From Nitrosomonas halophila (GTDB taxonomy: Bacteria; Pseudomonadota; Gammaproteobacteria; Burkholderiales; Nitrosomonadaceae), in assembly GCF_900107165.1 (NCBI RefSeq), contig NZ_FNOY01000016.1, positions 1-53,586 on the forward strand: a stretch of 53,586 nucleotides of DNA. The letters run 5' to 3'. Positions 1 through 8,208 of this stretch are shown here, in pieces (position 1 is the first letter of the stretch; every line of letters begins with the position of its first letter). A model generated the notes under the pieces. That model was not told the DNA's origin, did no database searches, and was given only the letters and a program-made list of their open reading frames with translations. A program made the translations under genes and the position numbers.

Positions 1-50
1 CCCCTACTTTTAGCATCATGGTACGTCCAAAATTTTAAAAGATAAATCTT

Positions 51-67
51 ACCGCCTTAAAGGCGGT
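51..67. repeat. IS200/IS605-like end hairpin
   Basis: The sequence contains a near-perfect hairpin with 8-bp arms (51-58 and 60-67) and a one-base loop, followed by a short palindrome at 68-77. GC-rich hairpins of this accaccgcc/ggcggtgg kind are typical subterminal structures of IS200/IS605 elements. Upstream, frame 1 stays open from the window edge to a stop at 43-45, too short to identify. The element itself would lie to the left of the window. An ordinary terminator hairpin is the alternative. Confidence 0.35.
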
Positions 68-75
68 GGTTTTAA

Positions 76-354
76 CCTTACTTCGGACTAATAAAGCGTG
101 GGGCTGGAGGCTCGATTCTAGCCAAGGATTTAGTTTCAAAAATTGACAAGGCTCAAAGTGATATTGAAGAGCTTATAAGTAATCTACGTGAGCTATCGGA
201 TATAGATTTAGTTAAAAATGGATTGTCTGAGGTGGTCAAAGAAATTCCAGAGAACCCCAGACCGCCTAAAGATAAAACAAATACTCCGGCAGCCATATCA
301 AGTTATCAAAGTAAGAGAAAAGGACTGCGGAAGTATTTTGATATAAGCAGTTAA
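76..354 (+). pseudogene. headless ORF remnant of unknown function
   Basis: Frame 1 is open from just after the stop at 73-75 to the stop at 352-354, about 92 codons, but has no credible start codon near its beginning. The predicted peptide is hydrophilic, rich in Lys, Glu, Asp and Ser, with a helical stretch (residues about 20-55) and a basic C-terminus reading KRKGLRKYFDISS. It begins directly beside the hairpin at 51-77, so it is best read as the 3' end of a gene cut by a transposition event. It is visibly more A+T-rich than the genes that follow, suggesting foreign origin. I do not recognise the family. Confidence 0.35.
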
Positions 355-424
355 CAATACGCTCGTGCGGGACGCTGTGTTGTGTTGCGACTTGCGCCCC
401 ACACAAGCACAGGACCAAGTCCCG
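345..424 (+). other. attC-like (integron recombination site-like) stretch
   Basis: Immediately at the stop of the preceding ORF remnant the sequence runs GTTAACAATACGCTCGTGCG, which resembles the start of an integron attC site (TAACAAnnCGCTC). It is followed by a CGGGAC arm (368-373) that can pair with GTCCCG (419-424), and an alternative pairing exists between 369-375 and 394-400. No GTTRRRY end is visible downstream, so if it is an attC it is incomplete or degenerate. Confidence 0.22.
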
Positions 425-480
425 AATTACAATAGACAATAACCTCTCCTGCACAATATTGAAATTTGGCAATTGACAAA

Positions 481-1674
481 TTATCCAACCAATTTCTGCA
501 GGCGCTGACAAAGCGCCATCACATCAGCTTTATCCTGATAAAGTCCGAAACCGAACCTCAAGCGGGCGCCACGGCGGTCTATTAAAATATCGTGACTATT
601 TAAGGTCTGCAAGCATCTCTCGGCAAGATCCAGGGAGGATGCCTCAAACGTCAAGAAATGCCCATGCCAGACTAATGCCGGGTCGAACAACGGCGTCAGC
701 GACCAATTCCGCATAAAATGCCGGGGCAGGTTTTCAAGAAAGGTTTTTTGCAATCCGGCAACGTAATCGTGAATGCCTGGTATGCCGATACCCTCCGCGT
801 TGAATAAATCCCAGACCGCGTTGAAACGATAAAAGCCGCTTGGGTCCTGTGTCGAACCCATGAATGCCATGGCATCATTGGCATAACCGACTGTCTGTCC
901 AGTTGGCCCGGAGAGCTTGGCATATTCGGCATACCAGCCGGTATAGGCCGGACGCCAATCCCCCTTGGGTACCACCATAAAACCCACTCCCTCGCCGCCT
1001 TGCCCATATTTGTAGCCGCCGCCAAGATAAAAAACCTTTCCTTCCAGCTTGGTCAAGCAACAGGGCAGGGCGGCAAAACCATGGTAGCCATCTATGGCGA
1101 AAAGTGTTGATTCGGGTGTGACCGCCACCAACGACACGATTTCGCTATCCGTCAAGGCTGCACCGGAATCAAAAAAAACTTGGCTCAGATAAACCAAGTC
1201 ATAGTGTTTAGCAAGCTCGGTCCGCATGGCCCGCAGGAAAGCGTCCCGGTCATGAGGAAAATTATTTGCATCCACCTGATGGATGGTAATGTTGGGGATT
1301 TCCATCAGCCTAAAAAATTGCCGGCGCCAGGAATGAAACTCATTGGTTGTGGTAAGAATGTTTAGGCTTTTTCTGCCCAGGAAAAGCGAGAGCAAACGCG
1401 TGGAAAGCTCGTGGGTGTTGGGCGCCAAGGCAATTTGTCTCGCGTCGGCCAATCTCAGAATGCTGGCGATATGGTTTTGTGTGCGAGGAATCGTCTCGGA
1501 AAAAATCTTGTCCCACTTATCATCGCCCAGTTTCGCGCACTCGTCCCAATAGGCGATTTGCGCTTCACGGCTGATATCGGGCCAGAAGTGGTGGGAATGC
1601 GCGCGAAAATGCAATTTACCAGCATGGCCTGCCCAGAACCGTTGATAGTATTGCTTAGGATTGGAAGGCATCAT
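481..1674 (-). CDS. kynureninase-like PLP enzyme (aminotransferase class V fold)
   Basis: A 397-residue fold-type I PLP enzyme of the class V aminotransferase/kynureninase group. The motif LGGGYKYGQGG around residue 215-225 carries the likely PLP-binding lysine. An upstream FAIDGYHG segment matches the aspartate that contacts the pyridine nitrogen. Kynureninase cleaves kynurenine to anthranilate and alanine. That role is supported mainly by context: the gene starts inside the last codons of a tryptophan 2,3-dioxygenase gene, so the two are translationally coupled. The start at 1674 (or the adjacent ATG at 1671) is preferred over 1701 because family similarity begins after it and the shorter form gives a compact overlap. 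No kynurenine formamidase gene is next to it. The sequence is divergent from classic kynureninases, so another class V activity such as a beta-lyase is possible. Confidence 0.7.
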   Translation of the reverse strand: MMPSNPKQYYQRFWAGHAGKLHFRAHSHHFWPDISREAQIAYWDECAKLGDDKWDKIFSETIPRTQNHIASILRLADARQIALAPNTHELSTRLLSLFLGRKSLNILTTTNEFHSWRRQFFRLMEIPNITIHQVDANNFPHDRDAFLRAMRTELAKHYDLVYLSQVFFDSGAALTDSEIVSLVAVTPESTLFAIDGYHGFAALPCCLTKLEGKVFYLGGGYKYGQGGEGVGFMVVPKGDWRPAYTGWYAEYAKLSGPTGQTVGYANDAMAFMGSTQDPSGFYRFNAVWDLFNAEGIGIPGIHDYVAGLQKTFLENLPRHFMRNWSLTPLFDPALVWHGHFLTFEASSLDLAERCLQTLNSHDILIDRRGARLRFGFGLYQDKADVMALCQRLQKLVG

Positions 1675-2752
1675 AGACAATATCCAATTGATTCTTGACA
1701 AATTCCGGCAATTTCGGCGCTATGGATTTAGGTATGAGAAAAGTCGCCAGATTGAATAGATCCACAAAAACACGATTCCTTTCCGTCGTTGCCCGCAGGT
1801 ATTGATGTCCAGAAGAACCACCGGTTCCAATTTTTGTGCCGAGTATCCTGTGCACCATCAGCGCATGGCGGAAACGCCAAGTGGTGAACTTCTCGTCGAT
1901 TTCAACCAGCGAGCTGAGGATTTTGAAAGGCATTTGCAGGGCTGGATAATCACGATAGAGAAAAATGAAGACTGCGGATAGCATCGCTTTCTGCGACAGC
2001 CTGACACTGCCCTGCATCCGCTGTTTGGCAAATTTATCGGCGTCCAATAGCGTTGCGAAAGTCTCGCGCGTCGTTTCCAGATTTCTCAATTCGATTTCAC
2101 GCATAGATTCATCCAGACCCGGGTTGTCCAGGATGATTTGATAGTCCTGATCCAGCATTTTATGAACTGCCAGGGAATACTCGCCCCAGAAGTCATACCC
2201 TTTGAACATGGAAAAAGGAATGCGTGCAAGCCATGTCTCGATTAACTCAAAAATACTGACTTTATTTTCCGCTTCTTCCAGTAGTTTCCTGTCCTCGGGC
2301 CTGAGGCGGGAATTGATGAATTGCTTTTCAATCTCCATCCGGTGCTCGGGTTTGATGCCCAATAACGCTTCCACCAGGCGAAACTGCACACTCTGGAAAC
2401 CAGAAGCCGGCACCAGATAGTCCCTGAATTCCATGAAATCCAGAGTCGTCATTGTTTCCATGACCTGGATCTGATCGATAAGAATCTGCTGAATGGTGGT
2501 GACTCTTTCCAGGCGCGCTTGAATGACATAAAGATCGGTGGAGGGTACAAAAGACTCTGCCATGATCCGCCGGATGGAATCGAGTTCATGCAAAATTTGC
2601 TTGAACCAGAGCTCATAGGTTTGGTGGACCACGATGAACAGTGTTTCGTCATGAACCTCTTTGCCATATTTCGCACTTTCAGGCGCCTGGGCATTCAGGA
2701 TTTTAGGCAATTGCAGATAATCGCGGTAGTAGAGCGGAGGATGAATCTTCAT
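1655..2752 (-). CDS. kynA: tryptophan 2,3-dioxygenase
   Basis: A heme enzyme that opens the indole ring of L-tryptophan to N-formylkynurenine, the first step of the kynurenine pathway in the cytoplasm. At 365 residues it is nearer the length of animal enzymes than of the shorter Xanthomonas protein. Visible signatures are HQTYELWFKQILHEL near residue 45, the segment around FRHALMVHRILG with the expected proximal heme histidine near residue 296, and GTGGSSG soon after, which holds the substrate carboxylate/ammonium. The start at 2752 is chosen over 2779 because the family similarity (IHPPLYYRDYLQL) begins there. It is the upstream gene of a two-gene operon with the kynureninase-like gene, overlapping it by about 20 bp. 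Confidence 0.92.
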   Translation of the reverse strand: MKIHPPLYYRDYLQLPKILNAQAPESAKYGKEVHDETLFIVVHQTYELWFKQILHELDSIRRIMAESFVPSTDLYVIQARLERVTTIQQILIDQIQVMETMTTLDFMEFRDYLVPASGFQSVQFRLVEALLGIKPEHRMEIEKQFINSRLRPEDRKLLEEAENKVSIFELIETWLARIPFSMFKGYDFWGEYSLAVHKMLDQDYQIILDNPGLDESMREIELRNLETTRETFATLLDADKFAKQRMQGSVRLSQKAMLSAVFIFLYRDYPALQMPFKILSSLVEIDEKFTTWRFRHALMVHRILGTKIGTGGSSGHQYLRATTERNRVFVDLFNLATFLIPKSIAPKLPEFVKNQLDIVYDAFQS

Positions 2753-2851
2753 GCAAACCCTTACCTGAAAAATGATCAATCAGTTCAGTTCAATTTAGCA
2801 CTGCTCTACAAAGCTAACATAAAACCTGGTAGCCAAGTTTACTATTGATCC

Positions 2852-3085
2852 AGCGCCTTTGCCCAAGGTGGCCTGTATCATGTGACCACCCGAGGAGATC
2901 GCTAGGAGGAAATTTATCAGGATGATGCTGACCGTATCAATTGGCTGACATTGTGAGTTTGCCATGCTGATTGCCTGATGGATGGCCATTGCTATATCGT
3001 TGTGGAAACGCTTGAAGGAAATCTGTCGAGGGGAATGTGGCAGTTGAGTGGCGGCTATGCACAAACCTTCAACCGTGCATACGAA
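2852..3085 (+). pseudogene. decayed REP-associated tyrosine transposase (RAYT) fragment
   Basis: Conceptual translation in one frame gives GGLYHVTTRGDR, a TAG stop (2903-2905), then EEIYQDDADRINWL, a TGA stop (2954-2956), then HADCLMDGHCYIVVETLEG and NLSRGMWQLSGGYAQTFNRA. This order of motifs is that of Y1/HUH transposases of the RAYT family (LYHVTSRGDRRE...CLMDNHYHLVVET...GNLSQGMRQLNGVYTQ.FNR). The catalytic His-hydrophobic-His pair reads H-C-Y, so it is destroyed. About ten residues are missing before the CHA motif, and the C-terminal half is gone. It is clearly inactive. The antisense ORF at 2795-3091 is a shadow of this remnant. Confidence 0.75.
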
Positions 3086-3273
3086 GAGCAAATAAAATCA
3101 TGGGACATGATATTTTATAGAAAGACCAGATCCCATTTTGCGAGCGTATGAAGCCCAAGTGGTGTATCGAGGTCTTGGTTTGAGAGCTGACCCGCTGCGA
3201 CAGAGAAGGTCGAGCGCTGCATGAGGTCGGCAAGCTTGTGCGTTTATTCGATCCAGATGAAACGGGAGATTTC

Positions 3274-4278
3274 ATGAAAACTTATCGCATCTTGGGGCAG
3301 ATTGTTGGACTTTTATTGATAGTCACATCGGCCACGGCTAATGAGCCTGGCAGTGATAATCCATTGGTCAGCCGATACAGTGGTGCAACGATGCATGGCT
3401 ACCTTGAACGCGAATATTATTCGGTGTCCCTGCCTTCGAACCCTATCCCCGGCGATGCCTACCGTAACCGGAGCGGATGGGATGGTGAGGTTCTTCAGGC
3501 AGTCGAAGTGCCTCTGGAGGGTCGCGTGACCTGGATTACCTATCAAGCGCCTGAAAACAAAAGTACATTGGAAATTCTGCGCAATTATCAGGATGCTCTT
3601 GCGGCTGGAGGTTATGAGGTGCGGTTCGAATGTGCTGATAAAACAGGGTGCGGAAGGTGGATTGGCTCATATGTAAAAGATGTCATTTTCCCGGATGTTT
3701 ACTGGCGACAGCTGCGCAATGCCTTACACCCTCCGGTGCTGGTGCGCAGCAATACGCGTGCGTTGCTGGCCGGGCGTGAGGGCGATGCCGGATCGGCCCA
3801 TGTCTTCCTGTACATCATGGACCAGCAGCCACAACCTGTCATTCATCAGGTTGTGGTCGAAGGGCAGCCCATGCAGACCGGACAGGTACAGACTGACATT
3901 CGTAGCGCCGATGAGCTTCAGGCATCGCTGACAACCGAGGGCAAAGCAATTGTGGACGGGATATTCTTCGAGTATGACAGTGCCGAGATCCGGCCCGAAT
4001 CGGCGGAAGCATTGGTGCAAATGGCCCGGTTACTGGAGATGAATCCTGGCATCGAAGTATTGGTGGTAGGGCATACCGACAACCAGGGTGGCTTTGACTA
4101 TAACGTCGACTTGTCCTTGCGTCGTGCCGCCGCCGTTCGTCAGGCGTTGGCGAGTAACTACGGTATAGCTATCGGTCGCATGATGGCCAAAGGAGCCAGC
4201 TTTATGGCTCCCATCGCCAGTAACGCTAGCGAGGCGGGGCGGGAACTGAACCGCCGGGTAGAGCTTGTGCTCAGGTGA
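3274..4278 (+). CDS. DUF4892 / OmpA-domain envelope protein
   Basis: A 334-residue exported protein. Residues 1-22 form a signal peptide (MKTYRILGQIVGLLLIVTSA, then TANE). Residues about 30-190 match the DUF4892 type seen in Pseudomonas-like OmpA proteins, with the pattern VTWITYQAPENKSTLEILRN. The C-terminal 110 residues are an OmpA/MotB peptidoglycan-binding domain: FEYDSAEIRPES, VVGHTDNQG, LSLRRAAAVR, ELNRRVEL. These contain the Asp and Arg that hold diaminopimelate. There is no beta-barrel, so it probably sits in the periplasm clamped to peptidoglycan. The start at 3274 is chosen over 3238 because it places the signal peptide at the N-terminus and follows a GGGAG ribosome-binding site. 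It leads a three-gene run of exported proteins (next gene 13 bp away). Confidence 0.8.
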   Translation: MKTYRILGQIVGLLLIVTSATANEPGSDNPLVSRYSGATMHGYLEREYYSVSLPSNPIPGDAYRNRSGWDGEVLQAVEVPLEGRVTWITYQAPENKSTLEILRNYQDALAAGGYEVRFECADKTGCGRWIGSYVKDVIFPDVYWRQLRNALHPPVLVRSNTRALLAGREGDAGSAHVFLYIMDQQPQPVIHQVVVEGQPMQTGQVQTDIRSADELQASLTTEGKAIVDGIFFEYDSAEIRPESAEALVQMARLLEMNPGIEVLVVGHTDNQGGFDYNVDLSLRRAAAVRQALASNYGIAIGRMMAKGASFMAPIASNASEAGRELNRRVELVLR

Positions 4279-4291
4279 GAGGAGGCGCCTC

Positions 4292-5167
4292 ATGAAAAAG
4301 AGTTTGTTTTTACTTGGCGAGTTATTCGCCCTGGCCATCGGGTTCATGATTGGCTTGCCGTACACGCTTCTGGCAGCCGACACGGAGGTGCCGATGCGGG
4401 GCAGTGAGATCAAGTTGTTCGCAAGTTGCGATGATTTACAGGACATGCCTTTCATACGGCCTGGCCAGACATTGAGCGGAGAAGATGGCTGGGATCTGCT
4501 TTCTGGTCATCACACCCCCAATTTTTCTTGCGCATGGCGCCAGCAGGATGCAGCCCGCTGCCAGCGGCTCGGTCATCAGGTGACAGGAGGGCAATGGGAG
4601 CCTTGTTATGAAATGACGGATATCAGTCATGGTCCCGGCCGGCAACAGCAGACACGCAAGGCCGCAGAAGCCGCTGTCCTCAACGAGCCGCTATCCAGCC
4701 AGGCCGCCGAGGTTCTTATCCGGGATTCAAGGCTGGCTGAGTCGCAATATAGCAACGTCGTGATTTCAAAGCGTTCGGATAACAGTCCCATTGACTGGCA
4801 GTTCCAGATGTATGTGTTTACACCTGCCGAATGGTGGTTGCCGCAGGCCTCAAGGGTGTATGTTACATACAGATTTATCCCGCCTGGATCGACTCCAGAA
4901 AGCGTGCAGGCTGCGAAAAAGGCTTCTCCACCCGTCCCGGCAGACGAGGCCATCGTTACCTTTTTCCTTGAACTGTTGAAGCCCGCCGAATGCATCATTT
5001 CAACACAAGACTGTATCGCAAGGGATATGCAAAGATCCCTTCAAAACATGGATGGTGTCGGCGAACATTTTCGGGATCTTCAGCGACAGGGGGAGGAGGC
5101 TATTCGGCGGATGGAGGAACAGCTGCGTGAGATCGAGTTGCAGATGAAATCCGGATTGTCGGGATAA
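4292..5167 (+). CDS. exported protein of unknown function with C-terminal coiled coil
   Basis: A 291-residue protein with an N-terminal signal peptide (MKKSLFLLGELFALAIGFMI..., cleavage after LLAA). The mature part has paired cysteines (ASCDDL, FSCAWR, RCQRLG, EPCYEM, then ECIIS and QDCIAR) that could form disulfides in the periplasm. The last 50 residues (RSLQNMDGVGEHFRDLQRQ onwards) are a charged amphipathic helix, probably a coiled coil. The start at 4292 sits behind a GAGGAGG ribosome-binding site; upstream codons overlapping the previous gene are rejected. It lies between the OmpA-domain protein and a lipoprotein with gaps of 13 and 11 bp, so the three are probably co-transcribed. I do not recognise the family. 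Confidence 0.65.
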   Translation: MKKSLFLLGELFALAIGFMIGLPYTLLAADTEVPMRGSEIKLFASCDDLQDMPFIRPGQTLSGEDGWDLLSGHHTPNFSCAWRQQDAARCQRLGHQVTGGQWEPCYEMTDISHGPGRQQQTRKAAEAAVLNEPLSSQAAEVLIRDSRLAESQYSNVVISKRSDNSPIDWQFQMYVFTPAEWWLPQASRVYVTYRFIPPGSTPESVQAAKKASPPVPADEAIVTFFLELLKPAECIISTQDCIARDMQRSLQNMDGVGEHFRDLQRQGEEAIRRMEEQLREIELQMKSGLSG

Positions 5168-5178
5168 GAGGGGGGTTA

Positions 5179-5877
5179 ATGAAGAGGCCTGGAGTAATTG
5201 GCATATTGGTGCCACTTCTGATTGTCAGTGGTTGTGGTGCCATAAGTGATGCCGATGAGATTATCTTTTTTAAGTATCGTCAACCTGACGAGCTGGAGCG
5301 TCAGTATCTGCACTTGGCCACCTATCTCAATTCGGCCAAGTCGTGTTTTCTTATTCACCCCGAGACTCTGTCGGTAGCGCCGCTCAACCCGGACGGGAGT
5401 AAGGTTAGCTTTTTAAGAAGCAGTTGTTTTATGCATGTCGCTTCTCTCTCTGGAGACGATGCGATTTGCCAGAAGGTGCGGTCGGTCAGTACTTTTTTAT
5501 ACACGGGAAATATGTTGAATGCTAAGCTTTGCCGCGAGTTGGCGTCTACGGCTAATCCTTATGCTGGTCGTCAAGTGGCAGGGGCTGGTAACTTGAACGT
5601 ACAGAAAATTCTAACGTTGGCTGGCTACTCGGAAAGTGATGTTGATACATTTCTGGTCGCGGAAGGCCGCTTTTCAAGTGCCGAACGGGCCGCCTATTAC
5701 CGGGACAACGAGCCCAGTGTATTTTGGTTAGAGGTCATGGAGTACGTGATCGGCTCCCGGGGGTTCTTCAATCGAATCGATATCTTGCCGGGTTTTGCCA
5801 GTGAACGAGATCTCGAAGCAATGAAGAATGTTACTTGGCGGCCTCGCTTTCAGAAGGAATTACCGCTCTCCGAGTAA
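5179..5877 (+). CDS. lipoprotein of unknown function
   Basis: A 232-residue protein with a lipoprotein signal (LLIVSGCG, lipid-modified Cys at residue 19). It follows a strong AAGAGGGGGG ribosome-binding site. The residues after the cysteine (GAIS) carry no aspartate at +2, so outer-membrane sorting is expected. The mature part has several cysteines (KSCFLI, SSCFMH, ICQKVR, LCREL) and no recognisable domain. It ends the three-gene exported-protein run starting at 3274. The cluster suggests an envelope complex tethered to peptidoglycan by the OmpA protein and to the outer membrane by this one; that is inference from order and targeting only. Confidence 0.65.
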   Translation: MKRPGVIGILVPLLIVSGCGAISDADEIIFFKYRQPDELERQYLHLATYLNSAKSCFLIHPETLSVAPLNPDGSKVSFLRSSCFMHVASLSGDDAICQKVRSVSTFLYTGNMLNAKLCRELASTANPYAGRQVAGAGNLNVQKILTLAGYSESDVDTFLVAEGRFSSAERAAYYRDNEPSVFWLEVMEYVIGSRGFFNRIDILPGFASERDLEAMKNVTWRPRFQKELPLSE

Positions 5878-6003
5878 AGATTGGATCTGCTGCGAGCCAA
5901 GACTTGACCCCTTATTTCTCAATAGGCTGAACTGCAAAAGTGCGATATTTTTCCATAAAATCAACCCAGTATTGATTCATTCATCAATCGAAGGCGAATC
6001 ATC

Positions 6004-6543
6004 ATGAAAGACTGGAATGTTGTGGTCACTGTCGCAGAGAATGGCTTCAAAGACGGTTTTTCTTTGCTGTCGAAATATGGTTCTGTCGAGAAAACGCCCT
6101 TTCGTAATGTACTAACCCTCAAGGTTGAGAATATCGAAGCATTTCTTGAATCTTTCTTGCAGGATATGCAAGCAAATCCTGCTTATGGGCAAGTATTCTG
6201 CCGGGTCATCCCATGCGCGCATGGCTTCTTTTTTCAAACGGTCGAAGCATTCGAGGAAAAAGCCAAGCAGTGCATCCAAGCTTTCTTGCCTCAAATGGCT
6301 CACCGCAGTTTTCATGTCCGTATACACCGCCGCGGTTTCCACGGAACGATAAGAAGCCAACAGGAAGCGGGCTTGCTCGGCGACTATCTGGATGAACAAT
6401 TGAGCTTGCAAGATGCAGCGGATAAAGTGACGTTTGACGATCCCGACGTGATTCTGGATGTTGAAATCGTCGCTCAGCAGGCGGGACTGTCATTATGGCC
6501 GCGCGAGCAGCGCAAACGCTATCCTTTTTTGAAACTAGACTAA
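6004..6543 (+). CDS. THUMP-domain protein
   Basis: A 179-residue cytoplasmic protein resembling stand-alone THUMP proteins related to the N-terminal part of Tan1/THUMPD1, the RNA-binding partner of tRNA cytidine acetylation. Visible features are the N-terminal WNVVVTVAENGFKDGF strand-loop, the central VFCRVIPCAHGFFF segment, and the THUMP core SFHVRIHRRGFHG followed by DDPDVILDVEIVAQQAGLSLW. There is no catalytic domain, so it probably binds structured RNA for another enzyme or has an unknown role. It lies alone, 126 bp after the lipoprotein gene and 125 bp before the CapA-like gene. Confidence 0.75.
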   Translation: MKDWNVVVTVAENGFKDGFSLLSKYGSVEKTPFRNVLTLKVENIEAFLESFLQDMQANPAYGQVFCRVIPCAHGFFFQTVEAFEEKAKQCIQAFLPQMAHRSFHVRIHRRGFHGTIRSQQEAGLLGDYLDEQLSLQDAADKVTFDDPDVILDVEIVAQQAGLSLWPREQRKRYPFLKLD

Positions 6544-6668
6544 TTCTGCATCCGCTGATGGGCCATCATGAAACGGCGGGATTTTCAGGTGCAATCATCA
6601 GCAGCCTTGTTAGCGCTAACGAGCGGGATGGCAAAAGCAATGTCCATCACCAATGCTGAAAATCCAGC

Positions 6669-7778
6669 ATGAATACACCTATCAAGCTGTTTTTGTGTGG
6701 CGATGTCATGACCGGCAGGGGAATCGATCAATTGTTACCCTGTCCGAGCGATCCACAATTGCATGAACCCTATGTACGCAATGCAAACAGCTACGTGGAA
6801 CTCGGTGAGGATGCGAACGGCGTGATTCCCAAGCCAGTGAGTTTCGATTATATCTGGGGCGATGCGCTGGCTGAACTGGATAAAGCAGCACCGGATGTAC
6901 GCATCATCAATTTGGAAACAAGCGTTACCACCAGCAATGATTATTGGCTAGACAAAGGTATTCACTATCGCATGCATCCCCAAAATATTGCATGCCTTAC
7001 TGCGGCAAAAATTGATTGCTGTGTCTTGGCGAACAACCATGTGCTTGACTGGGGATATGCCGGCTTAACGGAAACACTGAACACACTGAGCAATGCTCAC
7101 ATTAAAACCGCAGGGGCTGGCGCAAACTTGCCGGAAGCACAATCCCCGGCCATTGTGGCGATGCCTGCTAAAAGCAGAGTCATAGTCATTTCCTGCGGTA
7201 CAACCTCTAGCGGCATTCCCGTTGAATGGGCTGCTAAGATTGGCAAAGCAGGCGTTTATTTGTTAACCGATTTATCCCGCAAAACGGTTGAGCAAATCGC
7301 TGCCATCGTACAGCTGAGCAAACGTCCCGGTGATATCGTGATGCTATCCATCCATTGGGGCGAGAATTGGGGATACGCCATCCGCCAAGAACATGTCGAA
7401 TTCGCTCATGGGCTAATTGATTGCGCGCAAGTAGACATCCTGCATGGCCATTCTTCCCATCACCCTATCGGGCTGGAAGTGTATAAGGAAAAACTCATCC
7501 TGTATGGCTGCGGAGATTTTCTGAACGATTACGAAGGGATAGGCGGTCACGAACACTATCGCAGCGACTTGTCGCTGATGTATTTGGTCAGCATTGCACC
7601 CGCTACCGGCAAATTGATCGCGCTGGAAATGGTGCCGATGCAGATCAAGCGCTTCAGATTGAAGCGCGCCTCGCAACAAGATGCCCATTGGCTGCAACGC
7701 ACGTTGGAGGAACACAGCCGCCAATTCAATGGCAGGATCGAACTGACACCAGGCCAGACGCTGAAAGTTGTGTATTAG
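6669..7778 (+). CDS. CapA-family metallophosphatase-fold protein
   Basis: A 369-residue protein of the CapA/PgsA family (poly-gamma-glutamate/capsule synthesis accessory proteins with a calcineurin-like fold). Metal-site motifs are in order: CGDVMTGRGID (residues 10-20), NLETSVT, LANNHVLDWG, SIHWGENWGY, GHSSHHPIG and YGCGDFLND. There is no clear signal peptide or membrane anchor, unlike the Bacillus capsule protein, so a cytoplasmic phosphoesterase-like role is as likely as a polymer role. No capB/capC-type gene is nearby. The substrate cannot be read from the sequence. Confidence 0.8.
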   Translation: MNTPIKLFLCGDVMTGRGIDQLLPCPSDPQLHEPYVRNANSYVELGEDANGVIPKPVSFDYIWGDALAELDKAAPDVRIINLETSVTTSNDYWLDKGIHYRMHPQNIACLTAAKIDCCVLANNHVLDWGYAGLTETLNTLSNAHIKTAGAGANLPEAQSPAIVAMPAKSRVIVISCGTTSSGIPVEWAAKIGKAGVYLLTDLSRKTVEQIAAIVQLSKRPGDIVMLSIHWGENWGYAIRQEHVEFAHGLIDCAQVDILHGHSSHHPIGLEVYKEKLILYGCGDFLNDYEGIGGHEHYRSDLSLMYLVSIAPATGKLIALEMVPMQIKRFRLKRASQQDAHWLQRTLEEHSRQFNGRIELTPGQTLKVVY

Positions 7779-8208
7779 GACGATCAATTTTTTAGCCAAT
7801 CATTGAGGTCAGATTCGTTGATTATGGCTTCCCGGCGATAATCGTCCGATTTACGATCTTCTTCCCTTGGCACGGGCGAGGCTCGCCGCTTCAGTTGCCG
7901 CTCCGTTCGTAACAATGGTTGAAATACTGGACATAACAGCGCTCTCGCAGTCATGTCCGGCTGGGCCGCGACGGCTGATTGTTACGCTAACGGTATGAAT
8001 CTGTGACGATTGGCCTGGGTATCTATTTCCGGGGCCGATCGAGATTCGGGGTGATGATGGCGCTGGATGTGATGGATTTCATGTCTCTGGTTAGCCCGGC
8101 AAGGCCAGATGTATGTTAATTTTAGAGGGTGGCCAAGCATTGCAAGGACAGGGAAATGCATCCGGTGCAAGGTTGAATGTTATCGACTTCCGTTGCTGAC
8201 CAGGAACC
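7779..8208 (+). other. gap without recognisable gene
   Basis: Between the CapA-like gene and the export operon there are 430 bp in which I find no convincing ORF, RNA or repeat on either strand. It should contain the promoter of the export operon, but no near-consensus -35/-10 pair stands out. Confidence 0.4.

Noticed and set aside
266..511. 81-codon minus-strand ORF at the left edge
   Set aside because: It overlaps the AT-rich remnant ORF and the end of the kynureninase-like gene and shows no family features.
2795..3091. 98-codon minus-strand ORF
   Set aside because: It is antisense to the RAYT transposase remnant, which explains its coding-like look.
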